A stretch of DNA of 11,599 nt from Moraxellaceae bacterium UBA2477 (lineage in GTDB: Bacteria > Pseudomonadota > Gammaproteobacteria > Pseudomonadales > Moraxellaceae), in the NCBI GenBank assembly GCA_002342025.1, contig DDPD01000081.1, positions 1 to 11,599 of the forward strand, read 5' to 3'. This document shows, in pieces, positions 1-6,478 of the stretch. Within the stretch, counting starts at the first letter, position 1; each line of letters starts with the position of its first letter. The position numbers and the translations under genes are program-made. Below the pieces are notes generated by a model. It was not told where the DNA came from, made no database searches, and worked only from the letters and a program-made list of their open reading frames with translations.

Positions 1-392
1 ATGCGTTGATCGCTAAACTGAAGGCGCAGCACTTGGGCTGGCACCCGTTGCTGCTCCGCAAAGGCAAAGCCACGGGTATGCAAATAGAGGGTCTCATTGA
101 CTTGCGAGTAGGTGCCAGGGGTTGGGGCTCCGGCCAGCTCTCGGTAGTTGAGTGCTGACAGTTCACTTTTCACTTCGCTCAGACTTACCGGCAAACCCAC
201 CTGTAAAACCAGTGGTCTTGCGAATACTTTGGCCGGAATTGCCCAGCGCTTGCCTTCAAATTTTTCTCGAACAATGTCATTAAGGTGCATCACATAAGCA
301 CCCCCACCCACCAGTGTGATCAACGCCACAAGCATCATTAAAAGCACGATAGCCGGCTGGATGCGCTGCCAAAGACTGCGGGGTTTAGACAC
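1..392 (-). CDS. mrcB: Penicillin-binding protein 1B, N-terminal part (cut by the window edge)
   Basis: Class A penicillin-binding protein (glycosyltransferase plus transpeptidase) that polymerises and cross-links peptidoglycan; it is anchored in the inner membrane with its catalytic domains in the periplasm. Reading the minus strand from GTG at 392 gives 130 complete codons with no stop. There is a short basic cytoplasmic tail, one hydrophobic helix at about residues 13-34 (PAIVLLMMLVALITLVGGGA), and then the start of the UB2H-type region with the PBP1b-like stretch WAIPAKVFARPLVL. The glycosyltransferase and transpeptidase domains lie beyond the window, so catalytic residues cannot be checked. 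Start choice: GTG at 392, with another in-frame GTG at 404 and a stop just upstream of that; neither has a good ribosome binding site. It is divergent from the kinase gene. The family call rests on the membrane anchor plus the UB2H-like segment. Confidence 0.85.
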   Translation of the reverse strand, partial: MSKPRSLWQRIQPAIVLLMMLVALITLVGGGAYVMHLNDIVREKFEGKRWAIPAKVFARPLVLQVGLPVSLSEVKSELSALNYRELAGAPTPGTYSQVNETLYLHTRGFAFAEQQRVPAQVLRLQFSDQR

Positions 393-425
393 GATGTTCA
401 GCACTCATAAACAAAAAGTGATGTG

Positions 426-431
426 ATTGTA
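426..431 (-). promoter_or_regulatory. Candidate -10 box for mrcB
   Basis: On the minus strand this reads TACAAT, one mismatch from TATAAT, about 35 nt upstream of the GTG start. No convincing -35 hexamer lies 16-18 bp further upstream, so this is a weak call resting on one box and its position in the divergent intergenic region. Confidence 0.3.
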
Positions 432-486
432 ACGATTGCTGAGCACCTGCGGTAATTTGCAGGATGGCGTTCCCTCGCAGCGTCTC

Positions 487-492
487 TATAAT
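487..492 (+). promoter_or_regulatory. Candidate -10 box for the kinase-Rieske operon
   Basis: A perfect TATAAT lies 36 bp before the chosen ATG at 529, which places transcription start near 499 and gives a leader of about 30 nt. The sequence 16-18 bp upstream (around 464-470) is a poor match to TTGACA, so the promoter may be weak or need an activator. This box is also why the longer reading frame starting at 436 is unlikely: its start codon would lie upstream of the promoter. Confidence 0.45.
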
Positions 493-528
493 GCGGGCGT
501 TTTTCCACCGCTATATAAAGAGAGACTT

Positions 529-1527
529 ATGACAACGCGTTTTGATGTTTACGCCGTAGGCAATGCTTTGGTCGATCTTGAATATCGCGTGGAAGATTCC
601 GTGCTACAACAGCTTGGCGTTGAGAAAGGTGTCATGACCTTAGCCGAAGCCGATGCGCAAGCCCGCCTACTCAGCGTGCTCGATACTCAGCACAGCCGCG
701 AAAAACAGGCCTGTGGTGGCTCCGCGGCTAACAGTATTATTGCCGCCAGCGCCTTTGGCAGCCGCTGCTTTTATAGTTGCAAAGTCGCTAACGACAGCCT
801 CGGCGACTTCTATCGTCAAGACCTGCTGGCGGCTGGAGTTAGCACCAACCTGAAAGATCAGCGTCCTGATGGTGTTTCAGGCACGTGCGTGGTCATGGTC
901 ACACCCGACAGCGAACGCACCATGAATACCTATCTCGGCATTACCGCCGATGTATCGAGCGACGAACTAGACCTTGAGGCCTTACGCGCTAGTCGTTGGC
1001 TCTACATCGAAGGCTATTTAAGTACCTCGGAGAGCGCTCGCGCAGCCGTTGCCCTGGCTCGTCAAGAAGCACGAGCAGCGGGTGCGAAAATTGCCCTCAC
1101 CTTCTCAGACCCTGCCATGGTTCAGTACTTCCAACCCCAGCTGCGTGAATTACTGGGTGATGGCGTGGACCTGCTTTTTTGCAATGAATGGGAAGCCAAA
1201 GCCTTCGCCAACAGCGACGACCTCGATGTTGCTCTGACCGCCTTACGTGCCGTCGCTCAAACCGGCGTATTAACTCGCGGCGCTGAAGGTGCTTGGGCCT
1301 GGACGCAACACGCCATTCTGGAGCTCCCAGCCATCCCCACTAAAGCGATTGATACCCTCGGCGCGGGCGATAGCGTTGCTGGCGCCGTGCTTCATGGCCT
1401 CAGCCAAGGCTGGACACTTGAGCAGAGCACACGCTTGGCATTAAAAACCGCCAGCGCCGTCGTCAGTCAATATGGCCCGCGCCTCGCCCTTAGTCAGTAC
1501 CGCGAACTGCTAGAGGCATCCGCATGA
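529..1527 (+). CDS. PfkB-family carbohydrate/nucleoside kinase (often annotated adenosine kinase)
   Basis: Cytoplasmic ATP-dependent kinase of the PfkB/ribokinase family, 332 aa from ATG 529. Visible motifs: the N-terminal substrate-side segment YAVGNALVDLEYRV (8-21); family motif 1, CGGSAANSIIAASAFG (62-77), with the Gly-Gly hinge; the NxxE motif at N219-E222; and family motif 2, DTLGAGD (275-281), with D281 as predicted catalytic base. The length is normal for the family. Homologs in marine and soil gammaproteobacteria are commonly called adenosine kinase, but the sequence alone does not fix the substrate, so I give no symbol. Start choice: the frame stays open back to an earlier start at 436, but ATG 529 has a purine-rich GAGAG 4 nt upstream, begins exactly at the conserved N-terminus and lies downstream of a perfect -10 box. 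It overlaps the Rieske gene by ATGA, so the two are probably translationally coupled. Confidence 0.88.
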   Translation: MTTRFDVYAVGNALVDLEYRVEDSVLQQLGVEKGVMTLAEADAQARLLSVLDTQHSREKQACGGSAANSIIAASAFGSRCFYSCKVANDSLGDFYRQDLLAAGVSTNLKDQRPDGVSGTCVVMVTPDSERTMNTYLGITADVSSDELDLEALRASRWLYIEGYLSTSESARAAVALARQEARAAGAKIALTFSDPAMVQYFQPQLRELLGDGVDLLFCNEWEAKAFANSDDLDVALTALRAVAQTGVLTRGAEGAWAWTQHAILELPAIPTKAIDTLGAGDSVAGAVLHGLSQGWTLEQSTRLALKTASAVVSQYGPRLALSQYRELLEASA

Positions 1528-1862
1528 GCTTTCGTCTGTGCGCGCTGAATGCACTGGAGGAGAATGTTGGGCGAAGCTTTCGCTCACCCGCCGGTGAGGT
1601 GATTCTGGTGCTGCGGGATGCCAATGTGTATGCCTGGCAAAATATTTGCCCACACTTAGGCATCAACTTGGAGTTTAATCCCGACGAATTCATGGATTGC
1701 GAACAACACTATATGGTGTGCAGCAATCATGGCGCCTTGTTTCAAGTGGAAGACGGCCTATGCGTTTCAGGTCCTTGCCATGGCGAGGCCTTGTTGCCCG
1801 TCCCCATTCGCATTGAAGACGGCGAAATTTACTTGGCCGATAGCGGCAGTACGACTAATTAA
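1524..1862 (+). CDS. Small Rieske [2Fe-2S] ferredoxin-like protein
   Basis: A 112-aa single-domain Rieske protein, probably a cytoplasmic electron carrier; I see no signal peptide or membrane helix. Both cluster-binding motifs are present: C42-P-H44 and C66-S-N-H69, followed by the typical GALF turn. A conserved-looking SGPC at 82-85 resembles the Pro-loop of Rieske ferredoxins and of the NirD/dioxygenase-ferredoxin group. No oxygenase or reductase partner is nearby, so its redox partner is unknown. The ATG overlaps the kinase stop (ATGA at 1524-1527), and AGAGG at 1512-1516 is a well-spaced ribosome binding site (7 nt). Co-transcription with the kinase is likely, but a functional link is not evident from the sequence. 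Confidence 0.88.
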   Translation: MSFRLCALNALEENVGRSFRSPAGEVILVLRDANVYAWQNICPHLGINLEFNPDEFMDCEQHYMVCSNHGALFQVEDGLCVSGPCHGEALLPVPIRIEDGEIYLADSGSTTN

Positions 1863-1873
1863 GCAGAGAGCGT

Positions 1874-1902
1874 TTGCGCCATTCCATAGCCTCTGTTATA
1901 GA
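1874..1902 (+). promoter_or_regulatory. Candidate sigma70 promoter for dksA
   Basis: TTGCGC (1874-1879), a 17-bp spacer, then TATAGA (1897-1902) preceded by TGT, which gives an extended -10. The predicted start is near 1908, about 20 nt before the dksA start codon. The matches are partial (3/6 and 4/6), so this is a plausible rather than certain promoter; read-through from the kinase-Rieske operon is also possible because I see no terminator between 1863 and 1923. Confidence 0.4.
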
Positions 1903-1929
1903 TTCCTGATTGCTTTTTGAGAGATGAAC

Positions 1930-2409
1930 ATGGCTACCCGCACCAGCGAAAAACCCGCAAGCAGCGCCAAAAAGAAAGCCGTGGTTGGAAATGGCTTAAT
2001 TTATGGTCTAGCTCCCTATAAAGAAGTGAAGGGCGAAGACTATATGTCGCTGCCCCAGCGTGACCACTTCCGCAACATTTTGATCGCTTGGAAACAAGAG
2101 CTCATGCAAGAAGTGGATCGTACCGTCCACCACATGCAAGATGAGTCGGGCAGCCTGCCTGACCCCAACGACCGCGCCACACAAGAAGAAGAGTTTTCGC
2201 TGGAGCTACGCACCCGCGATCGTGAGCGCAAGCTAATCAAGAAGATTGACTCAACACTTGAGCGCATTGAGAAAGATGACTACGGCTATTGCGACGACTG
2301 TGGCGTCGAAATTGGTATTCGTCGCCTAGAGGCTCGCCCCACTGCCACCCTCTGCATCGACTGTAAGAGCTTGCAAGAGATTAAAGAGAAGCAACTTCTC
2401 GGCGGTTAA
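1930..2409 (+). CDS. dksA: RNA polymerase-binding transcription factor DksA
   Basis: Cytoplasmic regulator that enters the RNA polymerase secondary channel and, with (p)ppGpp, represses rRNA promoters and activates amino-acid biosynthesis promoters. It has a Lys/Ser-rich N-terminus, a globular/coiled-coil segment (MSLPQRDHFRNILIAWKQEL onward) and the coiled-coil tip motif DPNDRA carrying the two acidic residues essential in E. coli DksA. The C-terminal zinc finger is CDDC followed 17 residues later by CIDC (codons 121-124 and 142-145 from ATG 1930). All four cysteines are present, so this is the zinc-containing type rather than a cysteine-less paralog. Start: ATG occurs at 1924 and at 1930. 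GAGAG at 1919-1923 is directly against the first but 6 nt from the second, so I chose 1930 (159 aa; 161 aa if 1924). gluQRS follows almost immediately. Confidence 0.96.
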   Translation: MATRTSEKPASSAKKKAVVGNGLIYGLAPYKEVKGEDYMSLPQRDHFRNILIAWKQELMQEVDRTVHHMQDESGSLPDPNDRATQEEEFSLELRTRDRERKLIKKIDSTLERIEKDDYGYCDDCGVEIGIRRLEARPTATLCIDCKSLQEIKEKQLLGG

Positions 2410-2413
2410 CGCC

Positions 2414-3337
2414 ATCTGCTCTGCATCGGTTGGTCGCTTTGCACCGTCCCCCACGGGACGGTTGCATGCCGGTTCGCTACTAGCGGCAGTGGGCAGCTAT
2501 GTTCATGCCAAACATCAGGGTGGGCAGTGGCTGCTCCGGATTGAAGACCTAGACCCCCCACGTATCGAAGTCGGAGCCAGCGACAACATTCTGCAAACGT
2601 TGTCTATCCATGGCCTCCTGCACGACGGCCCCGTGCTATTCCAGAGCCAGCGTAGCGAAACCTATGAGTCCGCACTTCAGCAGTTACTGGACCAAGACCT
2701 GATCTATCCGTGTCGTTGCTCTCGGGCACAGCTGCTGGAGCATGCGCGACTGCATCACTACCCCATGGCGCGCAGCCTCTGTACCGGCACCTGCGATGTA
2801 CGTGGCGCAACACTCACTAGCTCAGATACTGCATGGCGCTTGCGAACAGCGATGGCCGGTGAAATCCAGTTTCAAGATGCGCTGAGGGGCACACTGACTA
2901 GTTCGCTGCATCAAGAGGTGGGTGACTTTGTCTTGAAGCGGCGGGATGGTTTGTACGCCTATCAACTGGCTGTAGTTTTGGATGACGAGGCATCACACGT
3001 CACTGAGGTGGTGCGCGGTGTAGACTTGCTAGACAATACCGCTCGCCAATGCTGGCTGATGCAATGCCTAAATTTTGTGCGGCCACGCTACCTGCACTTA
3101 CCTTTAGTGACTGCCGCCAATGGGCAAAAGCTTTCCAAGCAAAACCATGCGCCCCCGCTCAACCTGCGCACGCCCAGCCACAATCTGTGGGAGGCTTTGC
3201 AAGCACTTGGTCAATCGCCTAAGCCTACGCTGGCTCAGGCTTCCCCGCCCGAAATCTTGGCCTGGGCGTGTGCAAACTGGCATCCCGAGCGCATACCGCA
3301 TCCTGACAGCATTCAGCAAAACTGTTACCTTGCGTAA
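2414..3337 (+). CDS. gluQ: Glutamyl-Q tRNA(Asp) synthetase
   Basis: GluQRS (also called YadB) is a truncated glutamyl-tRNA synthetase paralog that activates glutamate and attaches it to the queuosine base of tRNA-Asp; it lacks the anticodon-binding domain. Signatures: GRFAPSPTGRLHAGSL with the HIGH-like HAGS; LRIEDLDPPR; a CRC pair with two further cysteines 21-25 residues on (SLCTGTC), probably the zinc-site region; AYQLAVVLDDE; VTEVVRGVDLL; and a KMSKS-like KLSK. Length from 2414 is 307 aa, normal for the family. The start is odd: the frame is open from the stop at 2327-2329 and contains no ATG, GTG or TTG until TTG 2462, which lies inside the conserved motif. ATC at 2414 is the most family-like position, but this is an inference. 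It begins 4 nt after the dksA stop, suggesting coupled expression. A perfect hairpin covers codons for the PSPTG motif. Confidence 0.92.
   Translation: MCSASVGRFAPSPTGRLHAGSLLAAVGSYVHAKHQGGQWLLRIEDLDPPRIEVGASDNILQTLSIHGLLHDGPVLFQSQRSETYESALQQLLDQDLIYPCRCSRAQLLEHARLHHYPMARSLCTGTCDVRGATLTSSDTAWRLRTAMAGEIQFQDALRGTLTSSLHQEVGDFVLKRRDGLYAYQLAVVLDDEASHVTEVVRGVDLLDNTARQCWLMQCLNFVRPRYLHLPLVTAANGQKLSKQNHAPPLNLRTPSHNLWEALQALGQSPKPTLAQASPPEILAWACANWHPERIPHPDSIQQNCYLA
2443..2462 (+). repeat. Perfect 8-bp inverted repeat (hairpin) at the start of gluQRS
   Basis: ACCGTCCC (2443-2450), loop CCAC, GGGACGGT (2455-2462): an uninterrupted GC-rich hairpin 34 nt after the dksA stop and within the first codons of gluQRS. 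No U-tract follows, so it is not a canonical intrinsic terminator. It could attenuate, pause or reduce translation of gluQRS relative to dksA. From memory, in Shigella the dksA-gluQ junction carries a transcriptional terminator, which makes the position suggestive. It may also simply reflect codon choice for the conserved APSPTGRL stretch. Confidence 0.55.
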
Positions 3338-3357
3338 CACTGCTTACGGGGTCGTGC

Positions 3358-3534
3358 ATGTATATTGATCGACTTATTCTTTTGTTTGTGGCTGGCGCCT
3401 TTCTACTGTCGCCCATCGTGATTGACTGGTGGAGCGCCAATGGCAGTGCCTGGTATCGCCCATTTGTGATCTGGGCATTATTGATTGTGCTGGCCTTCTG
3501 GATTGCTCGCAGCCGAGACCTAAATGATCTTTAG
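3358..3534 (+). CDS. 58-aa two-helix inner-membrane protein upstream of cbrA
   Basis: A small gene between gluQRS and cbrA with no function I can assign. The protein is 58 aa with two hydrophobic helices (about 6-24 and 34-51) joined by a Trp-rich loop (DWWSANGSAWYRP), and a charged C-terminus RSRDLNDL. The start is ATG 3358, with GGGG about 7 nt upstream. Its stop lies inside cbrA: the two frames overlap by 11 bp, so cbrA translation is probably coupled to it. From memory, Pseudomonas carries a similarly placed tiny membrane-protein gene just before cbrA, which supports it being real. A role as a partner or accessory of the CbrA membrane domain is only a guess from position. Confidence 0.8.
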   Translation: MYIDRLILLFVAGAFLLSPIVIDWWSANGSAWYRPFVIWALLIVLAFWIARSRDLNDL

Positions 3535-6478
3535 TCCTGGGACTTTATTCGGCCTTAGCGTCACCTATCTTGGCCTTTTATTTTTACTCGCACATGCCAG
3601 CGAAAAAGGCTGGCTGCCCCTACGGTGGGTTCGCCACCCAGCGGTTTATACGCTTTCGCTGGGCGTATTTATCAGCTCATGGGGCCTTTATGGCGTGGTC
3701 CAATTTGCTGCAGATTTTGGTTATAACTTTCTCGCGTTTTACATGGGTATTGCAGGCGCTTTTTTAGTTGCTCCCATGTTTTTACAGCCCCTGCTGCGCC
3801 TTGCAAAAACACATCAACTTCATTCGCTTCCTGACTTGCTCGCGTTTCGCTTTCGTAGTCAGGGCGTCGGTAGCATAGCCACACTAGCTATCTTAATCGG
3901 CGTCATGCCGCTGCTCACCGCACAAATGCAAACTATGGCAGATCTTGTCTTTATCGTGACAGGAGGCCATAGCACACGCAGCATGGGGATATTTTTTTGT
4001 GCCGTCCTGATTTGTTTTACGCTGCTATTTGGGACCCGTCAGCGCAATAGCCGCGGGCTCAGCCATGATGGACTCGTGGTCGCGATTGCGGCTGAGTCAT
4101 TAATCAAACTGATTGCCATGCTCGCTGTTTCAGCCTACGCCTACTTCTCCGTCTTAGGAGGAGAGCAAGGCTTAAACGAATGGCTACAAACTAACCCCGC
4201 CGCATTGCGACAAATGTATCAGCCACTGCAAGGAGGCTACTGGCACAGCTTGCTTTTACTCTTTTTCTTTGCCGCTGTGGTAGTACCTTGCATGTACCAA
4301 ATGGCTTTTACCGAAAACCGTGAGCCACGCGACTTGGTTACTGCCAGCTGGGGAGTCCCTCTTTATTTCTTGCTCATGGCAATAGGCATTCCCGTTCTGC
4401 TCTGGGCTGGAGATGCCTTGCGGCTTGACCTGCCAGCCACTTACTACAGCTTGGGCATTACGCTGCAATCTGGTTCGCCCTGGATGACGCTCATTCTTTT
4501 TTTAGGCACGTTAGCGGCCTCTAGTGGCATTTTAATTGTGACCACATTGGCACTTGCCAACATGCTTCTCAATCATGTCTTGCTGCCAATTAGTGGCCTC
4601 TCGACCGGCGACAACCTTTATCAGCGCACGCTGAACCAGCAGCGCTGGTTAATCATTTGCATACCTGCCGCTGCCTTTTGGATGACCTGGCTGCCAGCAC
4701 TTCGCCCCGACAGCACCGAGATGTCGATGCTGTCATTTGTGGCGACCATCCAACTGGCACCCAGCATGCTGGCCTTACTATTTTGGCCCCGTGCAACTAG
4801 CACTGGTGTGATTGTTGGCCTTATCGCGGGAATGCTGATTTGGTTTATTGCCCTCGCATTGCCGGCACTCTTCATGCCGGAGTTCAACATCAGTAAATGG
4901 CTCGGCATAGAAGTGAGCAATAAATTAGGGCACTGGCAGGCCATGGGACTAATCGCCACGCTTGCTAATATTGGCTGCATGCTGGCGTTTTCTTTGTTGA
5001 GCAAGCAAAACGATGATGACAAAGAAATCGCCGAAGCCTGCTCCGTAGACAACCTACGCAGCCCATTGCGTTGGGGCCTAAACGCAGACTCAACCGACGC
5101 CTTTATTGCCGCTCTTTCACCCTCGCTCGGCCCTGTCACTGCCGAACGAGAAGTAAAAATGGCTTTACAAGATCTTGGACTGAAATTAGATGAGCGTAGA
5201 CCGTATGCTTTAAGACGTTTGCGTGAACAGCTCAATGCCAACTTGTCCGGCCTATTGGGCCCGAGCATGGCTCAGGAGCTGCTCGACGAGCATTTACCCC
5301 ACAAAATTGTCGCCGACACGCCCGGCGACGACATTCATTACATTGAGCTTCGACTGGAAGAGTATCGAGACAAACTGTCTGGCTTGGCGGGTGAGCTAGA
5401 CATCTTGCGACGCTTTCATCGGCAAACCTTGCATGACCTCCCTCTTGGGGTGTGTACATTAGCCGGCGACCTTGAAATCATGAGCTGGAATCACGCCATG
5501 ATGCAGATCACGCTTTGTGCCGACACGCAAATGATTGGCGCTCGCTTAGAGGACCTACCGGCGCCGTGGAGCAAACTCTTTACTGACTTTCTACTCAGCC
5601 CAAGCTCCCAGCACCTGCATACACGTATCGAAATCGAGGGCCAAATACGTTGGCTTAACTTGCATCGCGCGGTCATTGGCGATGCGGCGGGTAGCCAGGT
5701 ATTAGTCATGGAGGATGTGAGCCCGCTTCATCAACTAGAGTCGCGACTGCAACATGCCGAGCGCTTGGCCGCGATTGGACGTTTAGCCGCTGGTGTTGCT
5801 CACGAGATTGGCAACCCCATCACTGGCATCGCCTCTTTGGCTCAGAATTTACGTGCCGAATACCCTGAAGAACACGAAGTGCATGAGGCCGCTCAAAATA
5901 TTTTAGAGCAAACCCAACGTGTTAGCCGAATTGTTCAGTCGCTGGTTGGCTTTTCACGCAGCGAGCATCATGCACGCGGTGAGTTTGAGGCCGTGCCGCT
6001 GGCAGCCGTAATGGCAGAGGCAATTCACCTGCTCAAGCTGTCGCCCGAAGCCCGTTTTGCAGAGTTCGATAATCAAATTCGAAACACACTCTTTGTGCGC
6101 GGCGATGCCCAACGCCTCTGCCAAGTGTTTATAAATTTATTAAGCAACGCACGAGATGCCAGCACGCAAAAAGGATTGGTCATCATGCGTGCAGAACGAC
6201 ATGGCAGCAAAGTTCGTATCGAAATCGAAGATTTTGGTCACGGACTGCCAGACGGAGAAATTCGAGACAACCTATTCGAACCCTTTGTAACGACCAAGCC
6301 CCCGGGTAAAGGCACAGGCCTAGGGTTAGCACTGGTTCACGGCATTATTGAAGCGCATCACGGGCGAATCCAGCTCATTGATAAACGCGATTACGACCAA
6401 GGACAGGGTGTGATTGTTCAAATTACCTTACCGTGGGCAAACACACCCACGGCGTTAGAAGAGGATTTTTCGTCGTGA
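3524..6478 (+). CDS. cbrA: Sensor histidine kinase CbrA with N-terminal sodium/solute symporter-like domain
   Basis: Inner-membrane sensor kinase, 984 aa, close to the length I recall for Pseudomonas CbrA (983). In order: an SLC5 sodium:solute symporter-like domain with about a dozen or more membrane helices (roughly 5-495); a cytoplasmic segment probably matching the STAC linker (about 515-605); a coiled stretch and a PAS-like sensor (about 632-735); the HisKA dimerisation domain with phosphoacceptor H760 in AHEIGNPITG; and the HATPase with N-box N875, G1 box DFGHG (903-907), F-box FEPFVTT and G2 box GKGTGLGLAL (928-937). All kinase boxes are intact, so it should be an active kinase. In Pseudomonas CbrA controls carbon/nitrogen use (histidine, proline, arginine) and carbon catabolite repression through CbrB; histidine transport by its membrane domain has been described. 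ATG 3524 overlaps the 58-aa gene, and its stop overlaps the cbrB GTG, making a tightly coupled operon. Confidence 0.94.
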   Translation: MIFSPGTLFGLSVTYLGLLFLLAHASEKGWLPLRWVRHPAVYTLSLGVFISSWGLYGVVQFAADFGYNFLAFYMGIAGAFLVAPMFLQPLLRLAKTHQLHSLPDLLAFRFRSQGVGSIATLAILIGVMPLLTAQMQTMADLVFIVTGGHSTRSMGIFFCAVLICFTLLFGTRQRNSRGLSHDGLVVAIAAESLIKLIAMLAVSAYAYFSVLGGEQGLNEWLQTNPAALRQMYQPLQGGYWHSLLLLFFFAAVVVPCMYQMAFTENREPRDLVTASWGVPLYFLLMAIGIPVLLWAGDALRLDLPATYYSLGITLQSGSPWMTLILFLGTLAASSGILIVTTLALANMLLNHVLLPISGLSTGDNLYQRTLNQQRWLIICIPAAAFWMTWLPALRPDSTEMSMLSFVATIQLAPSMLALLFWPRATSTGVIVGLIAGMLIWFIALALPALFMPEFNISKWLGIEVSNKLGHWQAMGLIATLANIGCMLAFSLLSKQNDDDKEIAEACSVDNLRSPLRWGLNADSTDAFIAALSPSLGPVTAEREVKMALQDLGLKLDERRPYALRRLREQLNANLSGLLGPSMAQELLDEHLPHKIVADTPGDDIHYIELRLEEYRDKLSGLAGELDILRRFHRQTLHDLPLGVCTLAGDLEIMSWNHAMMQITLCADTQMIGARLEDLPAPWSKLFTDFLLSPSSQHLHTRIEIEGQIRWLNLHRAVIGDAAGSQVLVMEDVSPLHQLESRLQHAERLAAIGRLAAGVAHEIGNPITGIASLAQNLRAEYPEEHEVHEAAQNILEQTQRVSRIVQSLVGFSRSEHHARGEFEAVPLAAVMAEAIHLLKLSPEARFAEFDNQIRNTLFVRGDAQRLCQVFINLLSNARDASTQKGLVIMRAERHGSKVRIEIEDFGHGLPDGEIRDNLFEPFVTTKPPGKGTGLGLALVHGIIEAHHGRIQLIDKRDYDQGQGVIVQITLPWANTPTALEEDFSS

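Noticed and set aside
436..528. N-terminal extension of the kinase frame back to 436
   Set aside because: The extra 31 residues are not family-like and the start would lie upstream of a perfect TATAAT at 487-492; ATG 529 has a purine-rich ribosome binding site and starts at the conserved region.
2462..2464. TTG at 2462 as the gluQRS start
   Set aside because: It would cut through the conserved PSPTGRLHAG motif and remove the GRFAPSP strand, giving an enzyme missing part of its nucleotide-binding site.
3338..3357. Promoter between gluQRS and the 58-aa gene
   Set aside because: Only 20 bp, no recognisable -10 or -35 elements; expression from upstream or from a promoter inside gluQRS is possible, but I cannot identify one.
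4621..5268. Long minus-strand open frame (215 codons) inside cbrA
   Set aside because: It lies wholly antisense to intact, motif-rich cbrA coding sequence, its product is Ser/Arg-rich with no recognisable domain, and it has no evident promoter or ribosome binding site.
6433..6474. Earlier ATG for cbrB inside cbrA
   Set aside because: Adds 14 residues before the receiver domain; GTG 6475 overlaps the cbrA stop in the usual GTGA manner and has AGAGGA upstream.
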